A stretch of 7,057 nt of DNA from an uncultured beta proteobacterium (GTDB taxonomy: Bacteria > Pseudomonadota > Gammaproteobacteria > Burkholderiales > Burkholderiaceae). The notes under the pieces are model-generated. The model worked only from the letters and a program-made list of their open reading frames with translations. It made no database searches and was not told the DNA's origin. The translations under genes and the position numbers were made by a program. Each line of letters begins with the position of its first letter. Positions within the stretch are counted from its first letter, which is position 1. Shown here piece after piece: positions 1-5,286 of the stretch. The DNA lies in contig CAJARE010000357.1 of assembly GCA_903944255.1 (NCBI GenBank), forward strand, positions 1-7,057, given 5' to 3'.

Positions 1-714
1 GGTATCTAAGAGCAAACGGGTGCCAGAACTTTTTTGCCGATTAATAAATCGAATATTTGAGCGCAACAAATCTCGTACGCCTGTAATGTTAAGAGGATTA
101 CCTTTGGCAATCATCAGACCCTGCACTCTTTTCATGACTGGAAATATTTGCATCCCCTCCTTTTGCAGGCGCTTAGCAATCGTCTTTGATGCCTGAAGAT
201 CGGAGACATGATAACCGGCAATGTCTGTCTCATAATTAAAGAGACGCTCTAAGGCCTCACCCGAGCCTGCGGTACCGAGTTCAAATTTTTCAAAACCAGA
301 AACTGCAGCCCGAATAATAGGGTCACTACTGCTGACAAACCTCCAACGCTTCTCAGACTTATTTCGAAACAATGCAAATCCCTCTTCTAAATGGGCAAGG
401 CTTGTTTGTCCGAGCCTACGAGTCTTTTCATCAAAATCTTCAGTAAATTGAATCAGGTATTTAGCATATTCAGAGAGTTGTGAGCCATGCCCTCGTACTC
501 GCTCCATCAATTTAAAGCCCAGTGCCGTCTCCACCTCATTGACTTTTTGCCATACATTTCGGTAGGACAGACCAGCCTTTTTGCAGGCAGACATCAAAGT
601 CTTACCCTGGTCAATATCTCTGAGCAAGCTTGTGAGCCATACCAGATCAATAACAGCCGGATCTTTGGCGTTCTTCCCCCCAAATACGAGGGTGGGTCTA
701 ATCTGGATTCGCAT
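1..714 (-). CDS. ModE/LysR-type HTH regulator fused to a PBP-like (molybdate-binding-like) domain, partial
   Basis: Translating the minus strand from ATG at 714-712 gives 238 open codons running off the left edge, so the C-terminus is missing. Residues about 20-85 form a winged helix-turn-helix of the ModE/LysR kind: an ACKKAGLSYRNVW recognition region near 43-55, then LGFKLMERVRGHGSQLS near 65-81, where the R-G-x-G-S wing is typical of ModE. After a linker (about 90-125) comes a periplasmic-binding-protein-like domain (VSSSDP near 127-132, a GTAGSGEAL loop near 147-155, and QKSSGTRLLLD near 227-237). This HTH plus PBP-like arrangement is known in predicted molybdate/tungstate-responsive regulators. 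Relatives are usually about 350 residues or more, so roughly a third lies outside. It is divergent from tupA with 69 bases between the starts, which suggests control of tupA and possibly of itself. No clear Shine-Dalgarno precedes the ATG, and no other in-frame ATG lies just upstream. The architecture is secure; the ligand is inferred. Confidence 0.88.
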   Translation of the reverse strand, partial: MRIQIRPTLVFGGKNAKDPAVIDLVWLTSLLRDIDQGKTLMSACKKAGLSYRNVWQKVNEVETALGFKLMERVRGHGSQLSEYAKYLIQFTEDFDEKTRRLGQTSLAHLEEGFALFRNKSEKRWRFVSSSDPIIRAAVSGFEKFELGTAGSGEALERLFNYETDIAGYHVSDLQASKTIAKRLQKEGMQIFPVMKRVQGLMIAKGNPLNITGVRDLLRSNIRFINRQKSSGTRLLLDT

Positions 715-731
715 ATGTAATTTTTTGCATA

Positions 732-760
732 TTGATGTTTTGTAGTATGACAGATATTAA
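732..760 (+). promoter_or_regulatory. Candidate sigma70 promoter for tupA
   Basis: TTGATG at 732-737 and TATTAA at 755-760 are 17 bases apart and each match the sigma70 consensus at four of six positions. Transcription would begin near 766-768, leaving a leader of about 16-18 bases with the GGGGAC ribosome site at 773-778. The elements are weak, so this is a candidate only. A TAGTAT at 743-748 is an alternative -10 without a good -35. Confidence 0.3.
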
Positions 761-771
761 CTGAACACTAC
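742..771. promoter_or_regulatory. Candidate operator dyad upstream of tupA
   Basis: GTAGT at 742-746 is the exact reverse complement of ACTAC at 767-771. Nested inside are CAG (751-753) and CTG (761-763), centred within half a base of the outer arms. The dyad covers the proposed tupA -10 element in the gap between the divergent regulator and tupA, where an operator for that regulator would be expected. It does not match the classical ModE box, and imperfect dyads of this size also occur by chance. Confidence 0.25.
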
Positions 772-783
772 TGGGGACACCAT

Positions 784-1608
784 ATGAAATCTTTCCTTAC
801 TCGCCTCCTAGCGATTTCTATCGCAACATTGAGCTTGCTAAGCCAAAGTGCTATTGCACAAGAAAAAAGTATTGTGCTTTCATCTACCACCTCTACTGAG
901 CAATCTGGTCTATTTGGCTTTATTTTGCCAATCTTCAAAATGAAATCCGGCATCGATGTCAAAGTAGTTGCTGTAGGAACTGGCCAAGCATTAGATATTG
1001 GTCGTCGTGGAGATGCTGATGTCGTCTTTGTGCATGACAAACCTGCTGAAGAAAAATTTGTTAGCGAGGGTTTTGCGACCCAACGCAATGAAGTGATGTA
1101 CAACGATTTTGTATTAATCGGCCCCAAGTCTGACCCAGCAAAAATAGCGGGCGGCAAAGATATTCAAGCGGCCTTTAAAAAAATTGCTTCTTCTCAAGCG
1201 CCATTTGTCTCTCGTGGAGATAAAAGCGGAACTCATGCTGCAGAATTACGTTATTGGAAAGACGCAGGAATCACCCCTACACCTGGCGCATCATGGTACA
1301 AGGAAACAGGCTCTGGTATGGGGCCAGCCCTGAACACTGCCTCAGGCATGAACGGCTATATCTTGGCCGATCGCGCTACTTGGCTGACCTTTAAAAACCG
1401 TGGTGATTTAACTATCCTAGTACAAGGAGACCCTAAGCTCTTTAATCAATATGGCGTTATGTTGGTTAATCCAGCTAAATATCCGAACGTGAAGAAGGCT
1501 GAAGGACAGGCCTTTATCGATTGGATTCTCTCCAAAAATGGTCAAGATGTGATTGCCAGCTATCAAATTGGCGGTGAACAACTCTTTTTTCCGAACGCTC
1601 AGAAGTAA
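784..1608 (+). CDS. tupA: Tungstate ABC transporter periplasmic substrate-binding protein TupA
   Basis: This 274-residue protein binds tungstate (or a related oxyanion) in the periplasm and delivers it to an ABC permease. A Sec signal peptide is evident: KSFLTR, a hydrophobic stretch at 8-19, and a likely cleavage after AIA at 25. Family landmarks follow: TTST at 35-38, GTGQAL at 65-70, RRGDADVVFVHD at 74-85, YNDFVLIGP at 106-114, SRGDKSGTHAAE at 143-154 and a GSGMGPAL segment near 178. The TTST and SRGDxSGTH motifs match TupA rather than ModA. Length is normal for the mature protein plus signal. The ATG at 784 is preceded by GGGGAC at 773-778, five bases away. tupB and tupC do not follow: the gene ends at a hairpin cluster and a convergent gene. 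They may lie left of the window or elsewhere. The assignment to tungstate rather than molybdate rests on family similarity. Confidence 0.87.
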   Translation: MKSFLTRLLAISIATLSLLSQSAIAQEKSIVLSSTTSTEQSGLFGFILPIFKMKSGIDVKVVAVGTGQALDIGRRGDADVVFVHDKPAEEKFVSEGFATQRNEVMYNDFVLIGPKSDPAKIAGGKDIQAAFKKIASSQAPFVSRGDKSGTHAAELRYWKDAGITPTPGASWYKETGSGMGPALNTASGMNGYILADRATWLTFKNRGDLTILVQGDPKLFNQYGVMLVNPAKYPNVKKAEGQAFIDWILSKNGQDVIASYQIGGEQLFFPNAQK

Positions 1609-1626
1609 AGCGTAAGCCAAAATAGA

Positions 1627-1652
1627 AAAAAGCCCGCATTTGCGGACTTTTT
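1627..1652. terminator. Bidirectional intrinsic terminator between tupA and the convergent gene
   Basis: Arms AAAAAGCCCGC (1627-1637) and GCGGACTTTTT (1642-1652) pair with one mismatch (C1633/A1646) around an ATTT loop. The plus strand ends in a T5 run. Read on the minus strand the stem is followed by T-rich sequence (T6, C, T, A, T4). It lies 18 bases after the tupA stop and 44 bases beyond the end of the minus-strand gene, so it can serve both. Confidence 0.8.
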
Positions 1653-1655
1653 CTT

Positions 1656-1680
1656 AGCAATCAACATCAAGTTGATTGCT
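1656..1680. repeat. Perfect 10-bp inverted repeat (hairpin) in the convergent intergenic region
   Basis: AGCAATCAAC at 1656-1665 and GTTGATTGCT at 1671-1680 are exact reverse complements around a five-base loop. No T-tract follows on either strand, so it is not a textbook terminator alone. It stands between the bidirectional terminator and the end of the minus-strand gene, and may stabilise that transcript's 3' end. A smaller GGTC/GACC hairpin (1685-1696) directly abuts that gene's stop codon. Confidence 0.7.
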
Positions 1681-1696
1681 GTATGGTCATAAGACC

Positions 1697-2278
1697 TTAC
1701 TTCTTAGGCGTTACAAATCCAATCGCAGTATCGTCGATGTACTCAACCATGACATCATCGCCTACCTTGAATTTATCAAGTCCTAGAACGCTTTGGTCTA
1801 CTTTTACTTTTTGCTTCTCGCCATTAGGCATAGTAAAAGTAACAACGCGTGACTTAGCATCGATCGTAGAAATCTTTACCGTAGCGTAGATAGTATCTGT
1901 TGTCTCTTCAAATGGTTTAGCTGAACCCTTGCCCGCCACTGTTACAGAACGCACACCTGAAACACCAGGTTTGGCATCTTTACCTGCTGCTGTTAAACCA
2001 ACAGCGATTGCTTGTGCATGCTCAACTACAAAAATATCACCTTTTTTAACTTTTTCTAGATCATTAATCTGCTTGGAAACATTCATCTGTGCCAAGTTTC
2101 CATTAGAGTCCTTCAAAACTACGATGCGCTTTTTTGCGTCTACCGAATCCACAGTAGCAGTTAATACGGCTACTTCAGCAGCTAAAGGAACCATCTTGGC
2201 TGGCGCTTGTGCAAAAGTGGTGCTTGCAAATACAAAACCTGCAGTGACAAATAAACTGGAAATAATGGTTTTTTTCAA
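1697..2278 (-). CDS. Exported protein of unknown function with two copies of a small beta-rich domain
   Basis: The 193-residue product is not recognised as a named protein. It has a clear Sec signal peptide (KKT, hydrophobic 5-18, likely cleavage after TFA at 23), so it should be periplasmic or secreted. The mature part holds two related units, about residues 41-95 and 132-188. Both begin ATV, contain an (V/I)DAK(K/S)R(I/V)V segment, then an (N)G turn, then (K)VKKGD or KVGDD followed by VE and ending A(I)xVG or AIG. This spacing suggests a duplicated small beta-barrel (OB-like) fold; that is inference. The linker (96-131) is rich in G, K, S and T. The start codon is TTG at 2278-2276, supported by GGAG at 2287-2284 five bases upstream and by the intact signal peptide beginning there; the next Met is residue 29, past the cleavage site. 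It is convergent with tupA and divergent from the GNAT gene. Confidence 0.8.
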   Translation of the reverse strand: MKKTIISSLFVTAGFVFASTTFAQAPAKMVPLAAEVAVLTATVDSVDAKKRIVVLKDSNGNLAQMNVSKQINDLEKVKKGDIFVVEHAQAIAVGLTAAGKDAKPGVSGVRSVTVAGKGSAKPFEETTDTIYATVKISTIDAKSRVVTFTMPNGEKQKVKVDQSVLGLDKFKVGDDVMVEYIDDTAIGFVTPKK

Positions 2279-2330
2279 AATAGCTCCAAATAAAGTGAGG
2301 GGTAGAATCAGCCAAATAGCTGCTCAATTC

Positions 2331-2358
2331 ATTGTACCTACGGTATATTAAATTCCAA
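2331..2358 (-). promoter_or_regulatory. Candidate sigma70 promoter for the two-domain exported protein
   Basis: On the minus strand TTGGAA (2358-2353) and TACAAT (2336-2331) match the -35 and -10 consensus at four and five of six positions, with a 16-base spacer. Transcription would start near 2324, giving a leader of about 45 bases that includes the GGAG ribosome site at 2287-2284. Confidence 0.42.
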
Positions 2359-2399
2359 GCCCACTTAAAATTGTTGATCTTACGAAACCTGGACTAATA

Positions 2400-2834
2400 G
2401 TGATATTGATTCAATCCTGGCAGCAAGCATCGAAAGATGCCTATGCTATTCGTAAACAAGTGTTTATTGAGGAGCAAGGAGTGCCTCAAGACCTCGAATT
2501 AGACGAGTTTGACCCCATATGTTGGCATGCCTTAGCCTTTGAAGACTCCCAATGTGTTGGCACTGGAAGACTAGTCGCTATGGAAGTCAATCAAGGGCAA
2601 ATCGGCAGAATGGCAGTTTTACCTCAATTTCGTGGCAAGGGGATCGGCAAGGCCATGCTGATTAAGCTCATTGAACTGGCTCAGACTCAAAATATTTCCA
2701 TCCTTATCCTCCATTCCCAAGTGCTAGCAATCCCTTTTTATGAAAAATACGGCTTTAACCCCCAGGGGCCGATCTATGAGGAGGCCGGCATTGATCATCG
2801 TAATATGATTCTCTTAATGCCTATTTCTCACTAA
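2400..2834 (+). CDS. GNAT-family N-acetyltransferase
   Basis: A 144-residue single-domain GNAT enzyme, expected to be cytoplasmic and to transfer an acetyl group from acetyl-CoA to an unidentified amine. The N-terminal IRKQVFIEEQGVPQDLELDEFD (17-38) followed by WHALA (42-46) is typical of a small stand-alone GNAT group. The acetyl-CoA pyrophosphate loop R-x-x-G-x-G is seen at 78-83, after the beta-4 stretch IGRMAVLP (68-75). The C-terminal FYEKYGF (113-119) is the usual motif B end, followed by an IDHRNM segment (131-136). The start used is GTG at 2400, because no in-frame ATG, GTG or TTG occurs between the upstream stop (2349-2351) and that point. TTG at 2406 is a possible alternative, and no convincing Shine-Dalgarno is visible. 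It is first in a tight same-strand cluster, six bases ahead of the thioesterase gene. The substrate cannot be read from sequence. Confidence 0.87.
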   Translation: MILIQSWQQASKDAYAIRKQVFIEEQGVPQDLELDEFDPICWHALAFEDSQCVGTGRLVAMEVNQGQIGRMAVLPQFRGKGIGKAMLIKLIELAQTQNISILILHSQVLAIPFYEKYGFNPQGPIYEEAGIDHRNMILLMPISH

Positions 2835-2840
2835 CTAATA

Positions 2841-3260
2841 ATGACTACTACCCCTACTCCATATTTGCACCGTGTTTGCTACTCTGATACGGATGCCGCT
2901 GGTTTTGTTTACCATGGCCGTTATCTAGAAATTTTTGAACGTAGTCGTGCAGAATGGCTTTATCAGCGAGACCTGAGCCCTACTAAACTGATCAATGAGT
3001 TTGGCATATTACTTCCTGTACACGAACTCAGCATGCATTTTTATAAACCCGGTAGATTAGATGACCTTCTCTATATAGATCAGGTCATTGAACATCGAGG
3101 AAGAACGCGAGTAGCTGTAAAGCAAACAGCTAGCCGTATGATTGATGATGGTGACACAAATGATTTACAAATCATTGCAAGTGCTTTGATACATATTGTT
3201 TGCGTGGATACAAAAACACTCAAACCCAAAGCTTTGCCTGAATGGTTATTTATTAATTAA
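2841..3260 (+). CDS. ybgC: YbgC-like acyl-CoA thioesterase (hotdog fold)
   Basis: The 139-residue protein belongs to the 4-hydroxybenzoyl-CoA thioesterase/YbgC family, which hydrolyses acyl-CoA thioesters in the cytoplasm. The signature YSDTDAAGFVYHGRYLEIFERSR is at 14-36. Asp18 falls exactly on the catalytic aspartate of the E. coli protein, and VYH (23-25) and the FERxRxEWL helix follow. A strand with VxxKQTASR (112-119) and a terminal ALIHIVCVD strand complete the hotdog. Length is normal. The ATG at 2841 follows the GNAT stop by six bases with no obvious Shine-Dalgarno, so translation may be coupled. In many proteobacteria ybgC heads the tol-pal cluster; here a thiol dioxygenase gene follows instead and no tol gene is in the window. 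The symbol is given by family resemblance; exact orthology and acyl specificity are not proven. Confidence 0.85.
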   Translation: MTTTPTPYLHRVCYSDTDAAGFVYHGRYLEIFERSRAEWLYQRDLSPTKLINEFGILLPVHELSMHFYKPGRLDDLLYIDQVIEHRGRTRVAVKQTASRMIDDGDTNDLQIIASALIHIVCVDTKTLKPKALPEWLFIN

Positions 3261-3267
3261 GCACATC

Positions 3268-3834
3268 ATGACAGACGGAAAATTATTCAACTTTATTCAG
3301 AAATTCACGCATTTAATTGAGCAAAATCCAAGCGAAGAGATCATCTTTGTAGAGGGAAAAGCCTTGCTTGAGAATCTTATTTCAGTAGATGACTGGCTTC
3401 CTGAAGAATTTACTAAACCACATCCCCAGCATTACCAGCAATATTTGCTATACGCAGATCCTTTGGATCGCTTTTCGGTAGTGAGCTTTGTGTGGGGGCC
3501 TGGTCAAAAAACACCCGTACACAATCACACTGTTTGGGGCATGGTGGGTCAACTACGCGGAGAAGAAAAAGGGACTCATTATCACCAACAGCCTGATGGC
3601 AGCTATCAAGCAGGAATCCCTTACATTTGCCCACCAGGTTATGTCGATACCGTTTCGCCAAATAGCCATGATATTCATGAAGTAGCCAATAACCATAATG
3701 ACCAAACTTCGATCAGCATTCATGTGTATGGTGCCAATATTGGAAAAGTAGAGCGTACGACTTATGATCCTGACACTGGTCATGAAAAAACATTTACTTC
3801 TGGTTATGCCAGTACAGTGGCTTCAAAGCTCTAG
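3268..3834 (+). CDS. Cupin thiol dioxygenase (cysteine dioxygenase family), probably 3-mercaptopropionate dioxygenase
   Basis: The 188-residue enzyme belongs to the cysteine dioxygenase type I family: non-haem Fe(II) cupins that oxidise a thiol to a sulfinate in the cytoplasm. The iron ligands are visible as H85 and H87 (PVHNHT) and H137 (DIHEV). The Ser-His-Tyr relay is S150, H152 and Y154 (SISIHVY). The position of the substrate-carboxylate arginine of mammalian cysteine dioxygenase (its YTRNL) is Gln58 here (YQQYL, 56-60). That is the known hallmark of bacterial Gln-type enzymes, which prefer 3-mercaptopropionate. No cysteine occurs just after the HxH motif, so the mammalian Cys-Tyr crosslink cannot form. 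The ATG at 3268 is chosen because it lies seven bases after the thioesterase stop; an in-frame ATG at 3196 would overlap that gene by 65 bases and add 24 residues unlike the family. It is the last gene of the cluster. The family is certain; the substrate is a well-supported inference. Confidence 0.88.
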   Translation: MTDGKLFNFIQKFTHLIEQNPSEEIIFVEGKALLENLISVDDWLPEEFTKPHPQHYQQYLLYADPLDRFSVVSFVWGPGQKTPVHNHTVWGMVGQLRGEEKGTHYHQQPDGSYQAGIPYICPPGYVDTVSPNSHDIHEVANNHNDQTSISIHVYGANIGKVERTTYDPDTGHEKTFTSGYASTVASKL

Positions 3835-3869
3835 GTCACCCTATATTTATTCATCTTTAGTAATGAATG

Positions 3870-3875
3870 TAAAAT
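3870..3875 (+). promoter_or_regulatory. Candidate -10 element for the helicase-selD unit
   Basis: TAAAAT matches the sigma70 -10 consensus at five of six positions and lies in the 136-base gap after the thiol dioxygenase stop. No good -35 sits 16-18 bases upstream (TTATTC is the nearest). If used, the helicase leader would be about 88 bases, long enough to carry the inverted repeats at 3918-3965. Confidence 0.3.
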
Positions 3876-3917
3876 AGTAGCTCTTACTGCAAATGCTTTA
3901 GCGTAGCAGCTCACCCC

Positions 3918-3965
3918 ATTGGCCGGGATTGTCTTTTCATTGAATACGGGCCAATCATTTATTGG
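3918..3965 (+). promoter_or_regulatory. Possible alternative leader hairpins before the helicase gene
   Basis: ATTGGCC at 3918-3924 pairs perfectly with GGCCAAT at 3949-3955. The CCAAT part (3951-3955) can instead pair with ATTGG at 3961-3965, five bases before the helicase ATG. The two pairings share CCAAT and so exclude each other. The proximal one would occupy the ribosome-binding region and the distal one would free it. The complementarity is seen; a regulatory role is inference. The proximal stem has only five base pairs. Confidence 0.35.
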
Positions 3966-3970
3966 TTCCT

Positions 3971-5263
3971 ATGTTATTTACTGATCTCGGTTTATCCGAA
4001 CCCATTCTTCGTGCAATTTCCGAAGAGGGCTATACCAGCCCTACCCCCATACAAGCTAAATCGATTCCAGCTGTCCTAAAGGGCGGCGACTTACTTGCCG
4101 CAGCACAAACCGGCACTGGAAAAACTGCTGGCTTTACACTTCCGATTTTGCAACGCTTGAGTACTAGCGCTAAACCGAGTGGTAAACGCCTCCTGCGCGT
4201 GCTGATTCTGACGCCTACGCGAGAACTGGCAGCGCAGATCCAAGAATCTGTAATGACCTATGGAAAATATACTGGCCTAAAATCCGCTGTGATCTTTGGT
4301 GGAGTTGGTGCCAATCCACAGATTAAGGCAATTGCAGCTGGCTTGGATATTCTAGTTGCTACTCCAGGCCGCCTCTTAGATTTAATGTCTCAAAAATGTG
4401 TTTCATTAAATGATATTGAAATATTAGTATTAGATGAAGCAGATCGCATGCTGGATATGGGGTTCTTGCGAGATATCAAAAAGATTTTGGCAGCTTTGCC
4501 TAAAAAGCGTCAGAACCTCTTATTTTCTGCAACCTTCTCTACTGAAATTAAATCACTCGCAGATAGCTTACTCAATTCACCTGAATTAATTGAGGTAGCA
4601 CGCAGTAATAGTGCTAATGAGGCGATTGCGCAATTGATTCATCCAGTTGATAGAAATAAAAAGCAGCCATTACTAGCGCACCTGATTCAGTCAAACAATT
4701 GGAAGCAGGTATTGGTCTTTACGCGCACTAAGCATGGTGCCAATAAGCTAGTGACTCAATTAGAAAAGGATGGGATCACTTGTATGGCAATTCATGGCAA
4801 CAAAAGTCAAACTGCTCGCACCAAAGCATTGGCTGACTTTAAGGCAGGTAAATTAACCGCCTTGATTGCCACTGATATTGCCGCACGAGGAATTGATATC
4901 GATCAACTGCCCCACGTAGTCAACTATGACCTGCCTAATGTATCGGAAGATTATGTCCATCGAATTGGTCGAACTGGCCGTGCAGGATCAAATGGGGTTG
5001 CCGTATCCCTGGTGTGCGTGGATGAACATCAAATGCTCAAAGATATTGAAAAGCTGATTAAGCAAAAATTACCACAAGAGATCATCGCTGGATTTGAGCC
5101 CGATCCCAATGCTGTTGCTCAACCGATACAACTTCGGAGTCAGCAACATCAACAATCAAGAAAGCCCAGTAGCCAGAAGTCAGCTGGAGGTAACTCAAGC
5201 GCGCCACGAGCTAAGCCCTCAACTAAACGTAGTGCCCCGCCAAAGAAGAGTTTTAGTAGGTAA
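3971..5263 (+). CDS. rhlE: ATP-dependent DEAD-box RNA helicase, RhlE type
   Basis: This 430-residue cytoplasmic helicase unwinds short RNA duplexes in an ATP-dependent way; RhlE-type proteins act in ribosome maturation, RNA decay and cold adaptation. All core motifs are present from ATG 3971: Q motif (GYTSPTPIQ, 20-28), I (AQTGTGKT, 45-52), Ia (PTRELA, 82-87), Ib (TPGR, 131-134), II (DEAD, 155-158), III (SAT, 186-188), IV (VLVFTRTK, 247-254), V (ATDIAARGID, 300-309) and VI (HRIGRTGR, 330-337). From about residue 385 the tail is low-complexity and basic, rich in Q, S, K, R and P, as in RhlE relatives where it binds RNA. ATG 3971 is preferred to an in-frame TTG at 3962 because MLFTDLGLSEPI matches how the family normally begins. 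There is no clear Shine-Dalgarno, and a small hairpin may cover the start. selD follows after 23 bases. Confidence 0.9.
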   Translation: MLFTDLGLSEPILRAISEEGYTSPTPIQAKSIPAVLKGGDLLAAAQTGTGKTAGFTLPILQRLSTSAKPSGKRLLRVLILTPTRELAAQIQESVMTYGKYTGLKSAVIFGGVGANPQIKAIAAGLDILVATPGRLLDLMSQKCVSLNDIEILVLDEADRMLDMGFLRDIKKILAALPKKRQNLLFSATFSTEIKSLADSLLNSPELIEVARSNSANEAIAQLIHPVDRNKKQPLLAHLIQSNNWKQVLVFTRTKHGANKLVTQLEKDGITCMAIHGNKSQTARTKALADFKAGKLTALIATDIAARGIDIDQLPHVVNYDLPNVSEDYVHRIGRTGRAGSNGVAVSLVCVDEHQMLKDIEKLIKQKLPQEIIAGFEPDPNAVAQPIQLRSQQHQQSRKPSSQKSAGGNSSAPRAKPSTKRSAPPKKSFSR

Positions 5264-5286
5264 ATCTGGTATTAAAATCCTTTCCT

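Noticed and set aside
487..720. Plus-strand open frame of 77 codons
   Set aside because: It is antisense to the regulator gene, whose winged-helix sequence is clearly real, and shows no recognisable protein features.
768..1157. Minus-strand open frame of 129 codons
   Set aside because: It lies opposite the 5' half of tupA, which has a signal peptide and family motifs; this is a shadow frame.
1929..2351. Plus-strand open frame of 140 codons
   Set aside because: It is antisense to the exported-protein gene and has composition typical of a shadow frame (Thr/Pro/Ala-rich, no domain).
3196..3267. In-frame upstream extension of the thiol dioxygenase to ATG 3196
   Set aside because: It would overlap the thioesterase gene and add 24 residues not typical of the family; ATG 3268 fits the operon spacing.
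3849..3868. ATTCAT/ATGAAT inverted repeat after the thiol dioxygenase
   Set aside because: It is six AT-rich pairs with an eight-base loop and no following T-run; not a convincing terminator.
3962..3970. TTG start for the helicase at 3962
   Set aside because: It would add only three residues before a normal family N-terminus at ATG 3971; it is possible but less likely.
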